Source of the DNA: Favolaschia claudopus
Lineage: Eukaryota > Basidiomycota > Agaricomycetes > Agaricales > Mycenaceae
Assembly (NCBI GenBank): GCA_037176885.1
Contig: JAWWNJ010000001.1
Span: 558,001 to 622,000 of the forward strand
Reading direction: 5' to 3'
Length of the DNA: 64,000 nucleotides
The notes below the pieces were generated by a model that saw nothing but the letters and a program-made list of their open reading frames with translations, did not search any database and was not told the origin of the DNA. Shown here piece after piece: positions 13,001 through 24,209 of the stretch. Position 1 is the stretch's first letter. Each line of letters opens with the position of its first letter. Position numbers and translations under genes: made by a program.

Positions 13001-13650
13001 TAGCGGGCTTGCTAGCAGATCTGGCGAAGCTGCGGCAAACATCCTGCAGCTTTTCATCTCGCTGCGCCGCGCGAAGCCGCTATAGCTACGAGCTCCAGAT
13101 GACGCTGTGCCTTGCGCCGGGTGCTCGTCGATATTCCGCTCTGTATCGTCAACCTGCATGCTCTGCATGCTCTTTCTTTGAGCTTCTCTTGGGTCGAGTA
13201 CCCTTGGCATTCTCCTCATTCACCGTGGACGATGCTGCGCTATACAAGTGGCTTGCCTCTTCGTTTTCACCAAATTTTCACTCTCCGTTCTTTCCTCGAG
13301 TCTTTCTCGAGCTTCAGACATCACCGACACTGCTACCTCTTCTACGTATACGCAGTCGCTCTCATCGCACGTCGTCTTGTAAGCTTCGCCTCCATGAATC
13401 TCGCCAACGGCCACATTGGGCACCGACGCCGAAGGAGCGGTGGTTCTGCAGTTAGTGATGGGCCAGGGAAGGAAAGAGGGTGTCGAGAGCCTATTGTATG
13501 CCCTCAGCGGCAAGCAGTCATTCTCGCGACCATGGGTGCGTCTTTATCGTCATTCATGGTAACTTTCGCCCTCACTCAATCACATCCAATCCAGAGGACG
13601 ACTGCTCGTGTCGGCGGGAAGGTGAAGATGTGGAAGATGCGTGGCTACTA
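13000..13650. repeat. Degenerate repeat block B, copy 2
   Basis: This corresponds to 5,041-5,640 and partly to 6,990-7,260. Shared elements include GCTAGCAGATCTGGCGAAGC-like text (a related segment also starts near 12,690), an ACTCAATCACATCCA segment and the GAGGGTGTCGAGAG word. Frames are short and broken. Confidence 0.42.
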
Positions 13651-13799
13651 ACAGTCTAACACAACGATCGCAATGACAGCACGCATACACAGACTACTGC
13701 GGTTCTGCTGCTGATGTCGCTTACACCCACGAAGGAGGCCCGCAACTCTTCGACCCCGCCGCACCCCTGCCTGCTTCTCCTTTAACGCTGGTGTCGATA

Positions 13800-14760
13800 T
13801 GTTATCCCGACTTCAGCAGGGAGCTATGCCTCCACTACATTCTATCAGGCTCTGCCTGCAGTCAATGATCCTTCGTTCGTCTCAGCGTAGGGCTAAGCGT
13901 AGCTTCCATTTCAAGCCAGAACGAGACCTTGACTGTGAGTCTTTCTCTCCGTTCTCGGAATCCGCGCTCATCCTTGACTCATCTCAAGGGCCTCTCATTC
14001 ATTCGTTATGCCGGGTATATCCTCTGGCACCATGCAATCCGTCGACTCCTTTGACACCGATCTCTTTCCTCGACTCGACGTGGCGCGTTGTCTGAGGCCG
14101 GCGCTGTCTTCGCCGACGCTGAGTGGTATCTATGATCGGTGCGTTGCGCCGTTCGTAGCCCCGTCTGTCTCCGCTGAGATCCAGGCACAGATTCACAGCT
14201 TTGCGATCCGCCCTCCGTACAACTCTCGTCGCTGCGACCTTTCTCATCACAGCCCAGCTGCCTGCAGGATCGAGCGCTGGTACGTCGACAATCCCACTTT
14301 CATTGAGCTCCGTGGTCCAAGGTCAAGCTTTGTGCTCTTTTTGCTCTTCGTGCCTGACACTTTCCGCAGGTCTCCCGCTGATTCATTCGTCGAATCTGGT
14401 GCTTTAAATGAATGATTGAATGCTCATTCATGCAGGGCTTTGTTGGTTCCGTGTTGATTGTGAGCAGTGCTCTCCGTTCTCGGAAGCTGCTTGCTTGCTT
14501 CCTGTACTCAAGACCCTACTAGCCCGCCGTCGCGCTGTCCCTCGTCCTCGAACTTCTTCGTTGATGTTGCACTTCGAATATCGTCGCTGGCTGGCGTTTA
14601 TGATCTGTGCGTTCTACTCTTGGTATCTTCGTGTTCGTCCACTGAAATCCGGATGTTAGGTAGTATTTTCAAGACCACATCGTCCGCTCCCTTTTCCAAG
14701 CTCCGTTATTCAAGCCCGTTCGAAGCTCCGCTCAATGCCATTGCCCGTGGCTCTTCAAGC
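13800..14760. repeat. Degenerate repeat block C, copy 2 (internally repeated)
   Basis: This is related to 1-620 and 20,330-20,640. Two stretches inside it (about 14,080-14,220 and 14,560-14,700) resemble each other, each with a GTCTATGATCxGTGCGTT-like and a CGCTGAGATCC/CACTGAAATCC-like word, so the block itself contains tandem decayed copies. No function was recognised. Confidence 0.4.
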
Positions 14761-14869
14761 TGCCTCTAGATTGTCGCCGTCGCCGTCGTCAAGTTCCCAG
14801 CCCTTGGGCTCCAAAATCAAATATGCATGAATTCACCTCATGCCCAGATCTGGCCTCCCTCGAAACGAT

Positions 14870-16260
14870 ATTCGATTGTCCTGTACACATGCACAGCGTC
14901 CCCCGCCCACAGACGTACCCTCTCCATCGCTCCTCGCGAGTCGCAGTCTTCTCTCTTCCGCCGACTTCCATCCTCCCTCCACTCTCACTCGTCTTATCCT
15001 CAGATGCATCTATCCATCCATCCGCCGACGCTGGGATGCTCATATGTACAATGGGCGGGACACGCGAGGGCTTGCCGGCTTCCTGTATCCTGATATTGTC
15101 GGGTGGATGGAGGGCGATGATCAGGTGGAACGACGAGAACCTTGAGCACATACTAGGGCGTGAAGACCTTGTATGAGTCAGCGTCGCAAAGTCGCCGAAG
15201 TGGACGTGCGTGGATACCTCGTCGATCCGGAGAAGCTTGACAACGTCGAGGATAGCAAGGGATGGCGTGCCTTGTCGGCAGTGAGTGAGGGAGAATGTGT
15301 CCTGCAGCTTCGTGAAGACGCCACAATTGCACAAGCTCCCGCTTCATCCAGCCGACTGTATTGCTTCTCCATCGTGATTGTCGACCTTCCGATCTTCCTC
15401 GATCGCAGGTCGGCGGTAGATTTGGAAAAGCTCAACAGGGTTGAGGATGGGGATGATCCCGAAGATGGCCATAGCTTCAAGGGTGATGAAGACGTCGTCG
15501 ACGTCGTGGACCACATCGAGAGTCACGATATTTTGCCTCGACGGCGGCGCCTTGAATGACGCATATCCATGGCCATAGCGTTTCTCGGTGTGCTTGAGGC
15601 GGATGATGCGGAGGTGGATGTAGTAGTGCGTTGCAGGGGACACCGCTGATACCTACAGCTCTTCAAGCTTCGAGTTCATATCGTCGCTACGAAACTACGC
15701 TTTAGTGATACGTACTACGGATCTATGTAGTGTGCTCTTGCCCACTCCCGCACTCATTCGTCGATCTTCCTCCGTCCCCACGACGTACACCTCTGATAAC
15801 GAACGAATAATGAGACGAGCGCAAGCGCGCGTGTGCTTTGACATCCTACTTAGACGGTCTGGCTGCCTTGGTTAATACCAGTTGCTTGCATTGTCGTTCC
15901 GCCGCCGAAAGCTCGACGGCGAAATTCGACATGTGGAACGAGTCAGGGAAGTTGGTCTCCACGGTTAGATTTCTCATCCTTGAGCGGAATGACCGATACA
16001 GCGAAACATTGAAGAGAGGGCCACGACAAAGCAGCAGTCCAAAATAGAAATCAGACGGTGCATGTCAACGTACTTCAACCTTTTGGTTGAACGCTTGCGC
16101 CTCCCTCGAACTTTTTGTCTTGCAGTTGAGATGATGGAAATAATCGACGAGACTTTCAAGTTACTTATGATGCATACTACGAAGTAACGACAGTATCAGG
16201 ACTGGAAATTCCAAAAACAAACAAAGAAAACCACAAAAAGACACCCTGCACTTCATACAG
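14870..16260. repeat. Degenerate repeat block A, copy 3
   Basis: This is the third copy of block A, again directly 3' of a protease-like gene. From about 14,885 it matches copy 1 almost word for word (for example ACAGCGTCCC, then TCCTCGCGAGTCGCAG). The end of the block (16,180-16,270) matches 2,020-2,105, including GTAACGACAGTATCAGGACT and CACCCTGCACTTCATA. This shows that whole units were duplicated, not the gene alone. Confidence 0.55.
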
Positions 16261-16270
16261 ATTTGGCCCT

Positions 16271-18374
16271 CTACGCATCTGGATGATAACTCGGCGGGGC
16301 TATTGAGCCCCCAGCATCTCGCTCCGCCAATCGTCGCACGTCCTCTCTCAAATTTCTCAGCTCTTCCATTATTGACACCTCTGCCCCTGGGGTTGGGGAG
16401 GAAGAACCGCCATTTTCTCCTCCTCCGGCAGTCTCGCCGGGCTGAGTCGCTGAACGTGAACCTGCGTCAATCTGGTATGGATAGTTAGGACTTGCACCAT
16501 TCGCTTGGACCTTTCTCTTGAATCGCCGTTCTGCCGAATTGAGCGGTGCCATTTCTCGGCGCTGGTCAACTGCAAGAAAGGGTTCTGGTGTTAGGTCGCG
16601 TTTGATGCCGCCTTCATCTGGGCGGCCCTGTCGTTGACGTCTGCGGGCCAAAAGTAGTGCAGCCAAAAGGGCAGCACAGAGGATTAAGGCTCCAATCACT
16701 CCGCCAACAACAGCGGCAACAGGCGAGTGCTTCGCGGAGGCCGGGGGTGGCGCGGTTCTCGGGGGTGATGACACCGATCCTGAAGAGGATGTGGAAGGCA
16801 AAGTCGGTGACGGTGCTGGAATGATGTCAACTATGAAGGTCTGTCTCTTAGGAGGAACACTGTACGAACCACCGCCAGCTTGCTCTGAAAGTTCTGCGAA
16901 CCCAATTGCTGCTGGGTTGCTTTGCCGCAACACTGTATACACGCTTCTCTGTAAAATGTGTTAATGACAACTTGGGCAAATGAAATCAAGCTGACTGACC
17001 AAAAATGGCTCGCCGAAAATCCAGCCAGGCTGATCCTCCGCCTCGTCAAAACCTAGAATCGCACCATGGCAATGTCCCTTGTTGTCACCCGTGATTGGCC
17101 CACCATTCAACTCTGCGGGGTCGAGCGTCCAACTACGTCCTCCAAAGGCTACTGAAATATTCAAGGTGGTGGAGCATGCTTGAATGAAATAAAGGCCAGT
17201 TGAGTACAGGAGCAGTTCGACCTACGATACTGATAATATTGAGTGCCGCCGGAGACGGAGATGTTTAACAGACTGGCTCCCGGAACTTGTGCCCAAATAG
17301 CTGCAACGGAGCTGGTTGGGCCATAGATCACTGACTTGACCACTTCGAAAACGACACTGTTGCGGCTTTGTGTGAGTGTTAGCTCGTGTCCTTGAATTGT
17401 GAGTGCTGGGAGTGGAATTACGAGAGAATGAGCTTGATCATTGAGAAGAGATTGGGCATACGGACTTGTGATGTTGAGCATCCACGCTGAAGTGGATGTC
17501 AAATCTAAAAACTCTATATCGCCAGTATACAACGACGAGTTTGTTCCGCCGAACGTGAATACTCCTGGCGTCCCCGCCTTCGAAGTGCTCGTGTTGTGCA
17601 CGCGTGAAAGCCAGATGCCCATCTCCGGCGCATCGACGGGGTTGGTCGAAAGCAGGGATTGCGCTACGGAGGGCAAATTTTGGAAAGAGGCGTTGGGGAA
17701 ACCGAGTCCGAAAGCGCCAGGCTGACCGAGGAAAACGAAAGTGGCGTCGACTACAACTAGAGTGGGTGGCTTAATGTAAATGTAAATCGCTTAAGAAATG
17801 GCGACGCACCAAACGATGCATCCAAAACAGAGAAAGGTCCAAATCCGACAACGTCTGTGAAAAAACTTCCTTGGATGCCAAGCGCGGGGATAAATTGCGT
17901 GCCAGTGGTAGATTTGTTCCGGGCGGACGAGGATGCGGTGTCGAAGACAGTCGAGTCGCCGCTGCATCCTTTGCATCCGCCGAACAAGGCACCAGGAAAA
18001 TTGAAAGAGAGGGGAAGGTGTAGGATTTGTGTCCTGTACGGGATGAGCACACTGAAAAATTAGCACGGGCGATTCACAAACGGTGTACCGACACTGATTG
18101 GGATGTAATTTGAATCATCGGATGTCTGCCACAGGTAACCGTACTCCGTTAGTAAGAGTCGGACTTCGACTGACTCACTGAGCGCGCACACACCTCGGGA
18201 CTGAGAATGACATCGAACGTGTTCCTCCGCTCGACACCGAGCAAAGAACGGTCCACGGCAGAGCCGGAATGAGGAAATACATGGCGAACGAGCGGAAGGT
18301 GAATAGGCTCTGCATATCCTGGAGAAAACAGGAAGAGTACAGACCCCCGGTACTAGCCAGGTGAGCAAGAGCAT
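16271..18374 (-). pseudogene. Membrane-anchored A1 aspartic-protease-like gene, copy 3 (signal region frameshifted)
   Basis: Layout is the same as copies 1 and 2: signal peptide from 18,374, N-lobe (LHLPLSFNFPGALFGGC, SFFTDVVGFGPFSVLDASF), C-lobe (GVFTFGGTNSSLYTG, VAAIWAQVPGAS, VYTVLRQSNPAAIGFAELSE), a linker, one transmembrane helix (about 16,650-16,720, then RRRQRQGR) and a tail ending SIAPPSYHPDA at 16,271. A run of five C at about 18,344, against four in copy 1, puts the signal peptide out of frame with the YAEPVHLPL-like segment that follows. The N-lobe Asp is Ser, as in the other copies. The C-lobe DTGT site reads FEVVKS, so the second Asp is Glu or lost. Both catalytic sites are therefore gone; the gene is probably dead or a remnant. 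Confidence 0.7.
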
Positions 18375-19290
18375 GGTGTGTGACGTGGAGCCTGGGGAAG
18401 ACAGTTGAGGGAGTGAGAGGAGGAAGTGGACACGACTTTCATCTTGTGGCAGCAACGGGAGATGATCATGAAAGCAACAGTGCTGGTCGGCAGGCAGGTG
18501 CAGATTGTTATAAACGGTGTATACGTGGAAAAGAAGGGTAGACTCACCTCTGATTGACGCTCCAGTCGTTTTTCTTTCCTGAACTTTCTAAACGGTTATT
18601 CTTTCGTTTGTTTTACCCAAACCGACGAACGATAAACAAACGGTTAAACGATTAATCACCTTTGCTCCGAATGAACACGCCAGAAATCGTCGGTGAGCCG
18701 CCGAGACTTGATCTTCAAATGGGAAAAATTGAGGCAAAACATCTTGTGCTACCTCCGACCAGCGATAATCTGATGTTGCCAACACCGCTCGGAACTGGGC
18801 ACAACAAATTTTGGTGCGGCAACGAGTGAGTCTTAGATATCATCGGAAACTCATCTGACTCATTGAATGTCTTCAAGTTGTATCAATTCACTGATTCCAT
18901 TCCAGGAAATTCTCTTGAGGCCAGGGATGTTGAACTTGCTATTGTTTGATTCGAGGGAAAAACAGTGAAGGAGAGCAGATATAGGCAGCATCCAGCCGAG
19001 ATATTGTAAGAAGGTAGAAATGACACAGAGTGACTCAGTGAGTCATATCTGGGCTGAAGTCCTGAAGTCACCACTGAAAGAACGGTGATATAGTCATTCA
19101 GAGAAATACTGGAAGTAGGAATTTTGTAGTCGATAGAAAGTGGGGCCAGATGCTTTTTGAGAAGGCCTTTTCGAAATTCGCGCCTCCAGTACATACTACA
19201 CGACGGAGCAGAGACAAGGAAGGTTCGGCAACTTCAGTCTTCCGGTTCACACGACCAATATCAAAACGCCATTTTGGCTTTTCTCATGAG
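18375..19290 (-). promoter_or_regulatory. 5' flank of protease-like copy 3, conserved with copy 1
   Basis: This aligns with 4,164-5,040. Common words include AACGATAAACAA, ATTAATCACCTTTGCTCC, GGGAAAAATTGAGGCAAAAC and CTACCTCCGACC. The shared flank shows that copies 1 and 3 are closer to each other here than either is to copy 2. Confidence 0.5.
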
Positions 19291-22031
19291 TCATCGATTT
19301 CCCGCTTGCACGCTCAGCGCTCAGCGCTCAGCTGGCAAATTGCAATGCACTCTCTTGAGTTTTAAACCGAATGACTGCCAGATTACCCTCCATGCCCTAA
19401 CCCTAACTTATCCTGGCATCCTGGATATGAAATGCCGGTGCGACTCACCAAACTTGGCGCCTCAATGGTCTTCCCCACGTCTTCCCGTCAAGACGACTCC
19501 GAAACTACAAGTCAAGGGTGGAATGGGCTCCAAGTCATCAAGTTAATACGCGTCTGAGTTCGTCTATGCGCCGTGACTGTACGATCGCCCAGTCTCAATC
19601 TACTCTTCATCATGCCTCAAGCCAATTTTCTAGGCGCTATGCGTTGGCAATAAGGACCCCTTAGGTGACCCGCCGCAAACGCTCAACGGGTCTGCGTACT
19701 AAAAGCTTTGGATTCAATTGCCTCCATACCTTGACTCGACTTTCTTCACTACGAATCTCGATGGCATGAGGACCGCTCGGATTGGGGCCATAAAACGAAT
19801 GACCCCTCGTCAAACTATTAGTATCAGTCTCTTGAGGCGGTCGTCGTCTTTAGAGGTCCACTCTGTCGTGCACTTTCGACGAGGACATCGGCGTCGACAT
19901 TGGCAGAACGACGCGTTAACGCTGAACGAGTTTTCCTGGGCCGAAGTCGAATTCGTATACTGCCCGGCTTGGGGCTGAGGGAGGTGAGGTGTTATGCACG
20001 TTGCATGATGAGAGTAGGTCTGTCTTACTTTTTGTCTGTGTTCGACGCGTCGTCTGATTCACATATACAGTCCAAGGATTGACTGCGCGCGCCGTACATT
20101 CATGAATGAGGGAGCCAACTTGGAGGGAGAGATCCGGATGGGTACGCTGCCAGCACTCTGAATCACGAAGGCCGGATGTGTGAGTGCTGTTCCAGTGTTG
20201 TATACGGCTGTTCTGGCACTCGTCTCAGCCGATCCATTCGATGATCTGGCTTCTTCAATCACGGGCTTTGTCGAGTTCATCTCAATTGTGAGCAGCACTC
20301 CCCCTTATTGGAATCTGCTTTCATCGTGCACTCGAGGTCCTGCGCGGCCGCCGCGCCACGTATACCATGCCGTCCATGGTCGACGTAGCACTCAAGTGCC
20401 TAGCGAATGGCGCTCGTACGTTCCGCCCCTTCGTATCCTCGTCTGCCGTCGCTGAGATCCGGATGCAGCTTGTCGCTATCATTTTCAAGACCTCCTCCGC
20501 TCCAGACCTCAAGGCTCCCCCAGTCACGCTAATTCCAGAACGCCGCTCAAAGCCATCCCCTGTGGCTTTCCCCGCATATATCAAAGCTGCCTCGACATCT
20601 CCGATTTCGCCGTTCGTCAAGAGCCCAGCCCTCATCTTTCACGACCTGAATCCCACTCATGCCAAGATCCGACCTCCTGCTCCCTGGTCTGCGCCGCCCG
20701 GTACTGTCTCCCCTGGTCTGCCTCTTTGACCGTGAGGAGACATCCTCGACGCTGTTTTTCCCTTGAGTGTCTCGTCGAGGTTTTGCGTAATCTCTTCGCC
20801 CCCGTCTTCCCGAGACACTGCGCCCGCGCTAGCAAGCATGTATACGCGCCTCATTGTCGGCTCTGGCCGCCAAGAAGCTCTCGGATCTTGTCTACCCAAA
20901 TCATCAAGAAAACAAGCCTTCCTTCGTTCTCGCTTTCGATGCAAGGCTTCCAGAGTGTTTTGCTCGGCCTTGAATGCAGCAGTATCACTTTGCGCCGCCT
21001 CCGTCAGTGGATGGTGTATACAATCGGTACCTTCGGCTCTTGTAATCCTCGTATCTCTCCGCTGATACGTCGATACAGCATCCCCGTCTTGAAGGCTTTG
21101 TCGTCACCGCTGCGCACGTATGCTACCACCACGCTCTTCATCGTAGCACCATGCAATATGGCCGGCGCTGTCTTAATCGCTGCATGGCATCCATTAGTCT
21201 CTGTACGTTCTTCTCCCTCGATAGCTCTATTCGTCTTGTCGTACCGTTTCGCTGAGATCCCGACACAGATCGTCTGCTGCTCTTAAGCTTGGTTTTGGTG
21301 CTGCTTGACGTCGCCGCCGCAAGCCTCGCGGACATGACAATTGTGATATGTCATCCCTCCATCGACCGTTTGACAGAGCGCGTAATCTGAGGGTCGGCCT
21401 GTTCGCGACCTACAGCCCTGCACGTTCAAGCATATCTGAGCAGTGTATATGTGGCTGTTTGATCTAGGCTCCTTCCGAGACGAAAATCTCGCTACTCAAG
21501 TAACTCAAGTCTCAAGTACATGCGTCCTCGCTTGTATTTCACGGCTCCATTGGATCACTACGGACTCCTTCCTTATATGTATTTCTCGCGGCTGTATTTC
21601 GCGAATTCGATACATTTCACAACTTTGGGGCAGATTGGCGCGCATACTAATCTTAGGTTTTTACCACATATGTAGTTGAGTACAGGCTGAAAATGTACAC
21701 TCTGTGATGATATACAAACTGTATCCCGTGATTGTGCAACTCGAAACAGTAAACTGACTGAAATTCACTTTCACTCGCGGGGGAGGAGGAGAGGGTCGAT
21801 AGATTGCCATATTTGGGCAAAGGATCACCAAATCGGGACTTCGTGCATCCAAGGAGCTTGAGATCGAGTTGTTGCAGAGCATCGATGAGTTTTAAGAGTA
21901 CTCGCGGTATACTTTCAGTAGTCCTCGGGCCTGAAATATTTCCACTTGGTCGAAGTTTCACACCGTGACTTCTCCACCGAACAGAAGAGATCAAGAAAGT
22001 TGTGATGTTCTTTAAACACAAAACATGAGAA
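19291..22031. other. No supported gene; contains block C copy 3 at about 20,330-20,640
   Basis: The stretch 20,330-20,640 is another relative of block C (GCCGTCGCTGAGATCCGGATG, TTTTCAAGACCTCCTCCGCTC). Two further CGCTGA-containing words occur near 21,060 and 21,250. The rest has only short frames without domains. A pair of CCCTAA units at about 19,396 is too short to mean a telomere. Confidence 0.4.
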
Positions 22032-23538
22032 CTAGGCAACAGAGATAAGCAGCACGGAACGGTAGTATACTGTCGCAAAATCGTCAGATAGGTCAGATTC
22101 GGAAGACAAAACCGACGCACAGTAACTCGTATCTCCAGGCTCCTAAAATCATTGAGCCAGTCAGCAACCCGCATTTATTCGCAAGGAAACACACGCACAT
22201 TTCCCATATAGCCAGCGTATTCCGTATAATCGGGATCCAGCTCTTGGAATTCCGTCTTCGGCATCAAATCCTCCTCCTCGATTGTGATGCTTTTCTTGGC
22301 CGGCGTTCCGTCCAAGTTCGCCAGATGTACGATCTCGGTATCCCCGTCGTAATATTCCTCCAAAGCGAAGCCACTGTCAGAAAATCGACGCTTCCCAGCC
22401 TTCCCGTACATCCAATTCGACGCAGGCTCATCCATACTGGGCGTTCCGCTGAGTGTATGCTTGATGCAGGCGAGGTGAAATTTGAGGTTGAGGGACTCCT
22501 TTTTGCAAATGCGAACCAGAACGGCGACGAGGTGGGCGTCGATGCCTTTCAGCGAGGTGCGCTTGAGACTTTTGCTGGAATACTCGTGGTCGAGGATGTA
22601 TGCGACCTGGTCGACCTCGTCGCCGTAACGCTGTTCATCCCAGTTGCGGAGAACGGTGGTGAGATTCTGGATGGCGGCGTCGGAGTCGGGGATGGAGGGA
22701 GGCAGGGTGTTGCGGGCGGTGTGGATCAGCTTGTATGAGAGGGCGAGACGAAAACCGGAGGTGATGGGTTTGACTTCGTGTTTGACGTCCGTGTACCAGG
22801 TCAAGAGAGTGAAGCCAACGGCAGAGAAAGGTGCGGTGTCGAACGTCGTGTTTTTGGCGCCATGAGAAACGCGGACCTGGCCGCCAGTGTATTCGGATGG
22901 GAGAATGATGATAATCGTAGCGAACATCCCTGGTTCTTTTTCGGTGCTGGGAAAGAATCAGCGAAAGATATGCTGTCCGATGGATAGATACGGACTCTTG
23001 GTGGGGAGAGAAGCTGAATGAGAGGCATTAGCTGAGCCAATGCCGGAAAGAAAAGACCATACTGCGATTCCGTCTCATACAGCAACAGCTTGTACAAGTC
23101 GCACCGAGGAGCGATGGCGGGTGAGTAGGAAACGCCTAACGCTTGCACTGCTTCCTTCACAACGGTCTCGGCTACGAATTTATTCCAGGCGGGATTTGAG
23201 AACTTCACAGCGCCCGCTGCCACTTCCCAGGTGTGTCGAACAGCAGTATCCACCACGGTCTTGTCTCCATGACCAAAGGGTGCCTGTTTTGCATGGGAAC
23301 GAAGACTCTCCGCATCTCTGGGGCTGAGAGGCAATCCGATGGGACCCAGTCCATCAACGCTGAGACCTGGGAGGGGTACGTTGTCTAGAACGGCGGAGTG
23401 CGCGTATTTTCCGGTGAACGCGAAATCGGCAGACAGAGCAGCATCAAGGTCTTCCCGAAGCTCGCCATCGACGAATTCTTCTTCTGAAGAATTCTCTTCG
23501 TCCTCTTCAAGCTCAACTATATCAGTAGGATTTTCCAT
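22032..23538 (-). CDS. 2-oxoglutarate/Fe(II)-dependent dioxygenase, prolyl-4-hydroxylase-like
   Basis: Four exons give an intact 450-residue protein: 23,538-23,063; 22,996-23,013 (18 nt); 22,946-22,199; 22,142-22,032. Introns are 49, 49 and 56 nt. After an acidic N-terminus (EEDEENSSEEEF), the core reads LYKLLLYETESHF, then H163-Q-D165, the iron-binding HxD triad start, TEKEPGMFATIII, LPSEYTGGQVRVSHG, distal H221 (VKHEVKP) and R231, the residue expected to bind 2-oxoglutarate. The C-terminus YYRSVLLISVA matches the usual end of this fungal family and supports the third intron. The iron-binding HxD is encoded by the 18-nt exon. The protein hydroxylates or otherwise oxidises a substrate I cannot infer. 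It lies divergently from the terpene synthase, about 670 bp away, so co-regulation is possible. Confidence 0.85.
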
Positions 23539-24161
23539 ATTCCGCCGTTAGTACACGACCAAAGGTACAAGGCTGGAGGAGCAGACGGTGGAACTTGAAG
23601 CAACTCGGGGGAGGAAGGAAGGAAGGCCTGATTTCGCTTGAAGGTGTGACATTTAGTCATGTGAGTCACGGTCACGCGTTGGCCTTTCCCCTTATCCCCC
23701 ACCCCAAGCTCTTGTGTACGCGCGTTCGTCGATGATTTTTTGTCGGAAAGTGGAATTGACAACAGATTCTGAGAGCTCGCACGCTCCCTCGCATCTCCCT
23801 GTGCATGATAACAGCACCTTGATTACGAATTCATGAATTATTCATCACTTAAGTATTCTCATGGGACCGGCCCACCCGGAGTCTCGGACAGTCGGCGAGT
23901 GAATTCGAAATACAGTATCTTGCTTCAATGCTAGTTTGTTCATCTCAGCGTCGGGTCTACTCCGACAGGAAACGGGTGGTAGTACTAATAGCCCAATAGG
24001 CATTTGACAATTCAGCCAAGCTCGGTAGTAATGGCTCGGCCACTGAACGCGACGACGCGCGTTACGCGAAAACACTGGCAATCGCCTCGGAAATATTCTG
24101 CGCAGATTTTTTTCCTTCCTCCTTGCCTTCCTCCCTTCCTCCCTAGGTGAGAGTGAGGCAG

Positions 24162-24168
24162 TATAAAA
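24162..24168 (+). promoter_or_regulatory. TATA box of the sesquiterpene synthase gene
   Basis: TATAAAA lies 42 bp upstream of the ATG at 24,210. An in-frame ATG at 24,168 overlaps this box, which argues that 24,210 is the real start. Confidence 0.5.
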
Positions 24169-24209
24169 TGGCAGACTTTCTGTATGGGTTCCCGCTCCAA
24201 CTTGGAACA

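Noticed and set aside
19390..19410. CCCTAACCCTAA, telomere-like
   Set aside because: Only two units, inside ordinary sequence; chance is likely and no terminal array is present.
21653..22174. 173-codon minus frame starting right after an in-frame stop of the dioxygenase
   Set aside because: A 56-nt intron (22,198-22,143) and a different frame give the expected C-terminus YYRSVLLISVA; the long frame is a shadow of that exon and its 3' flank.
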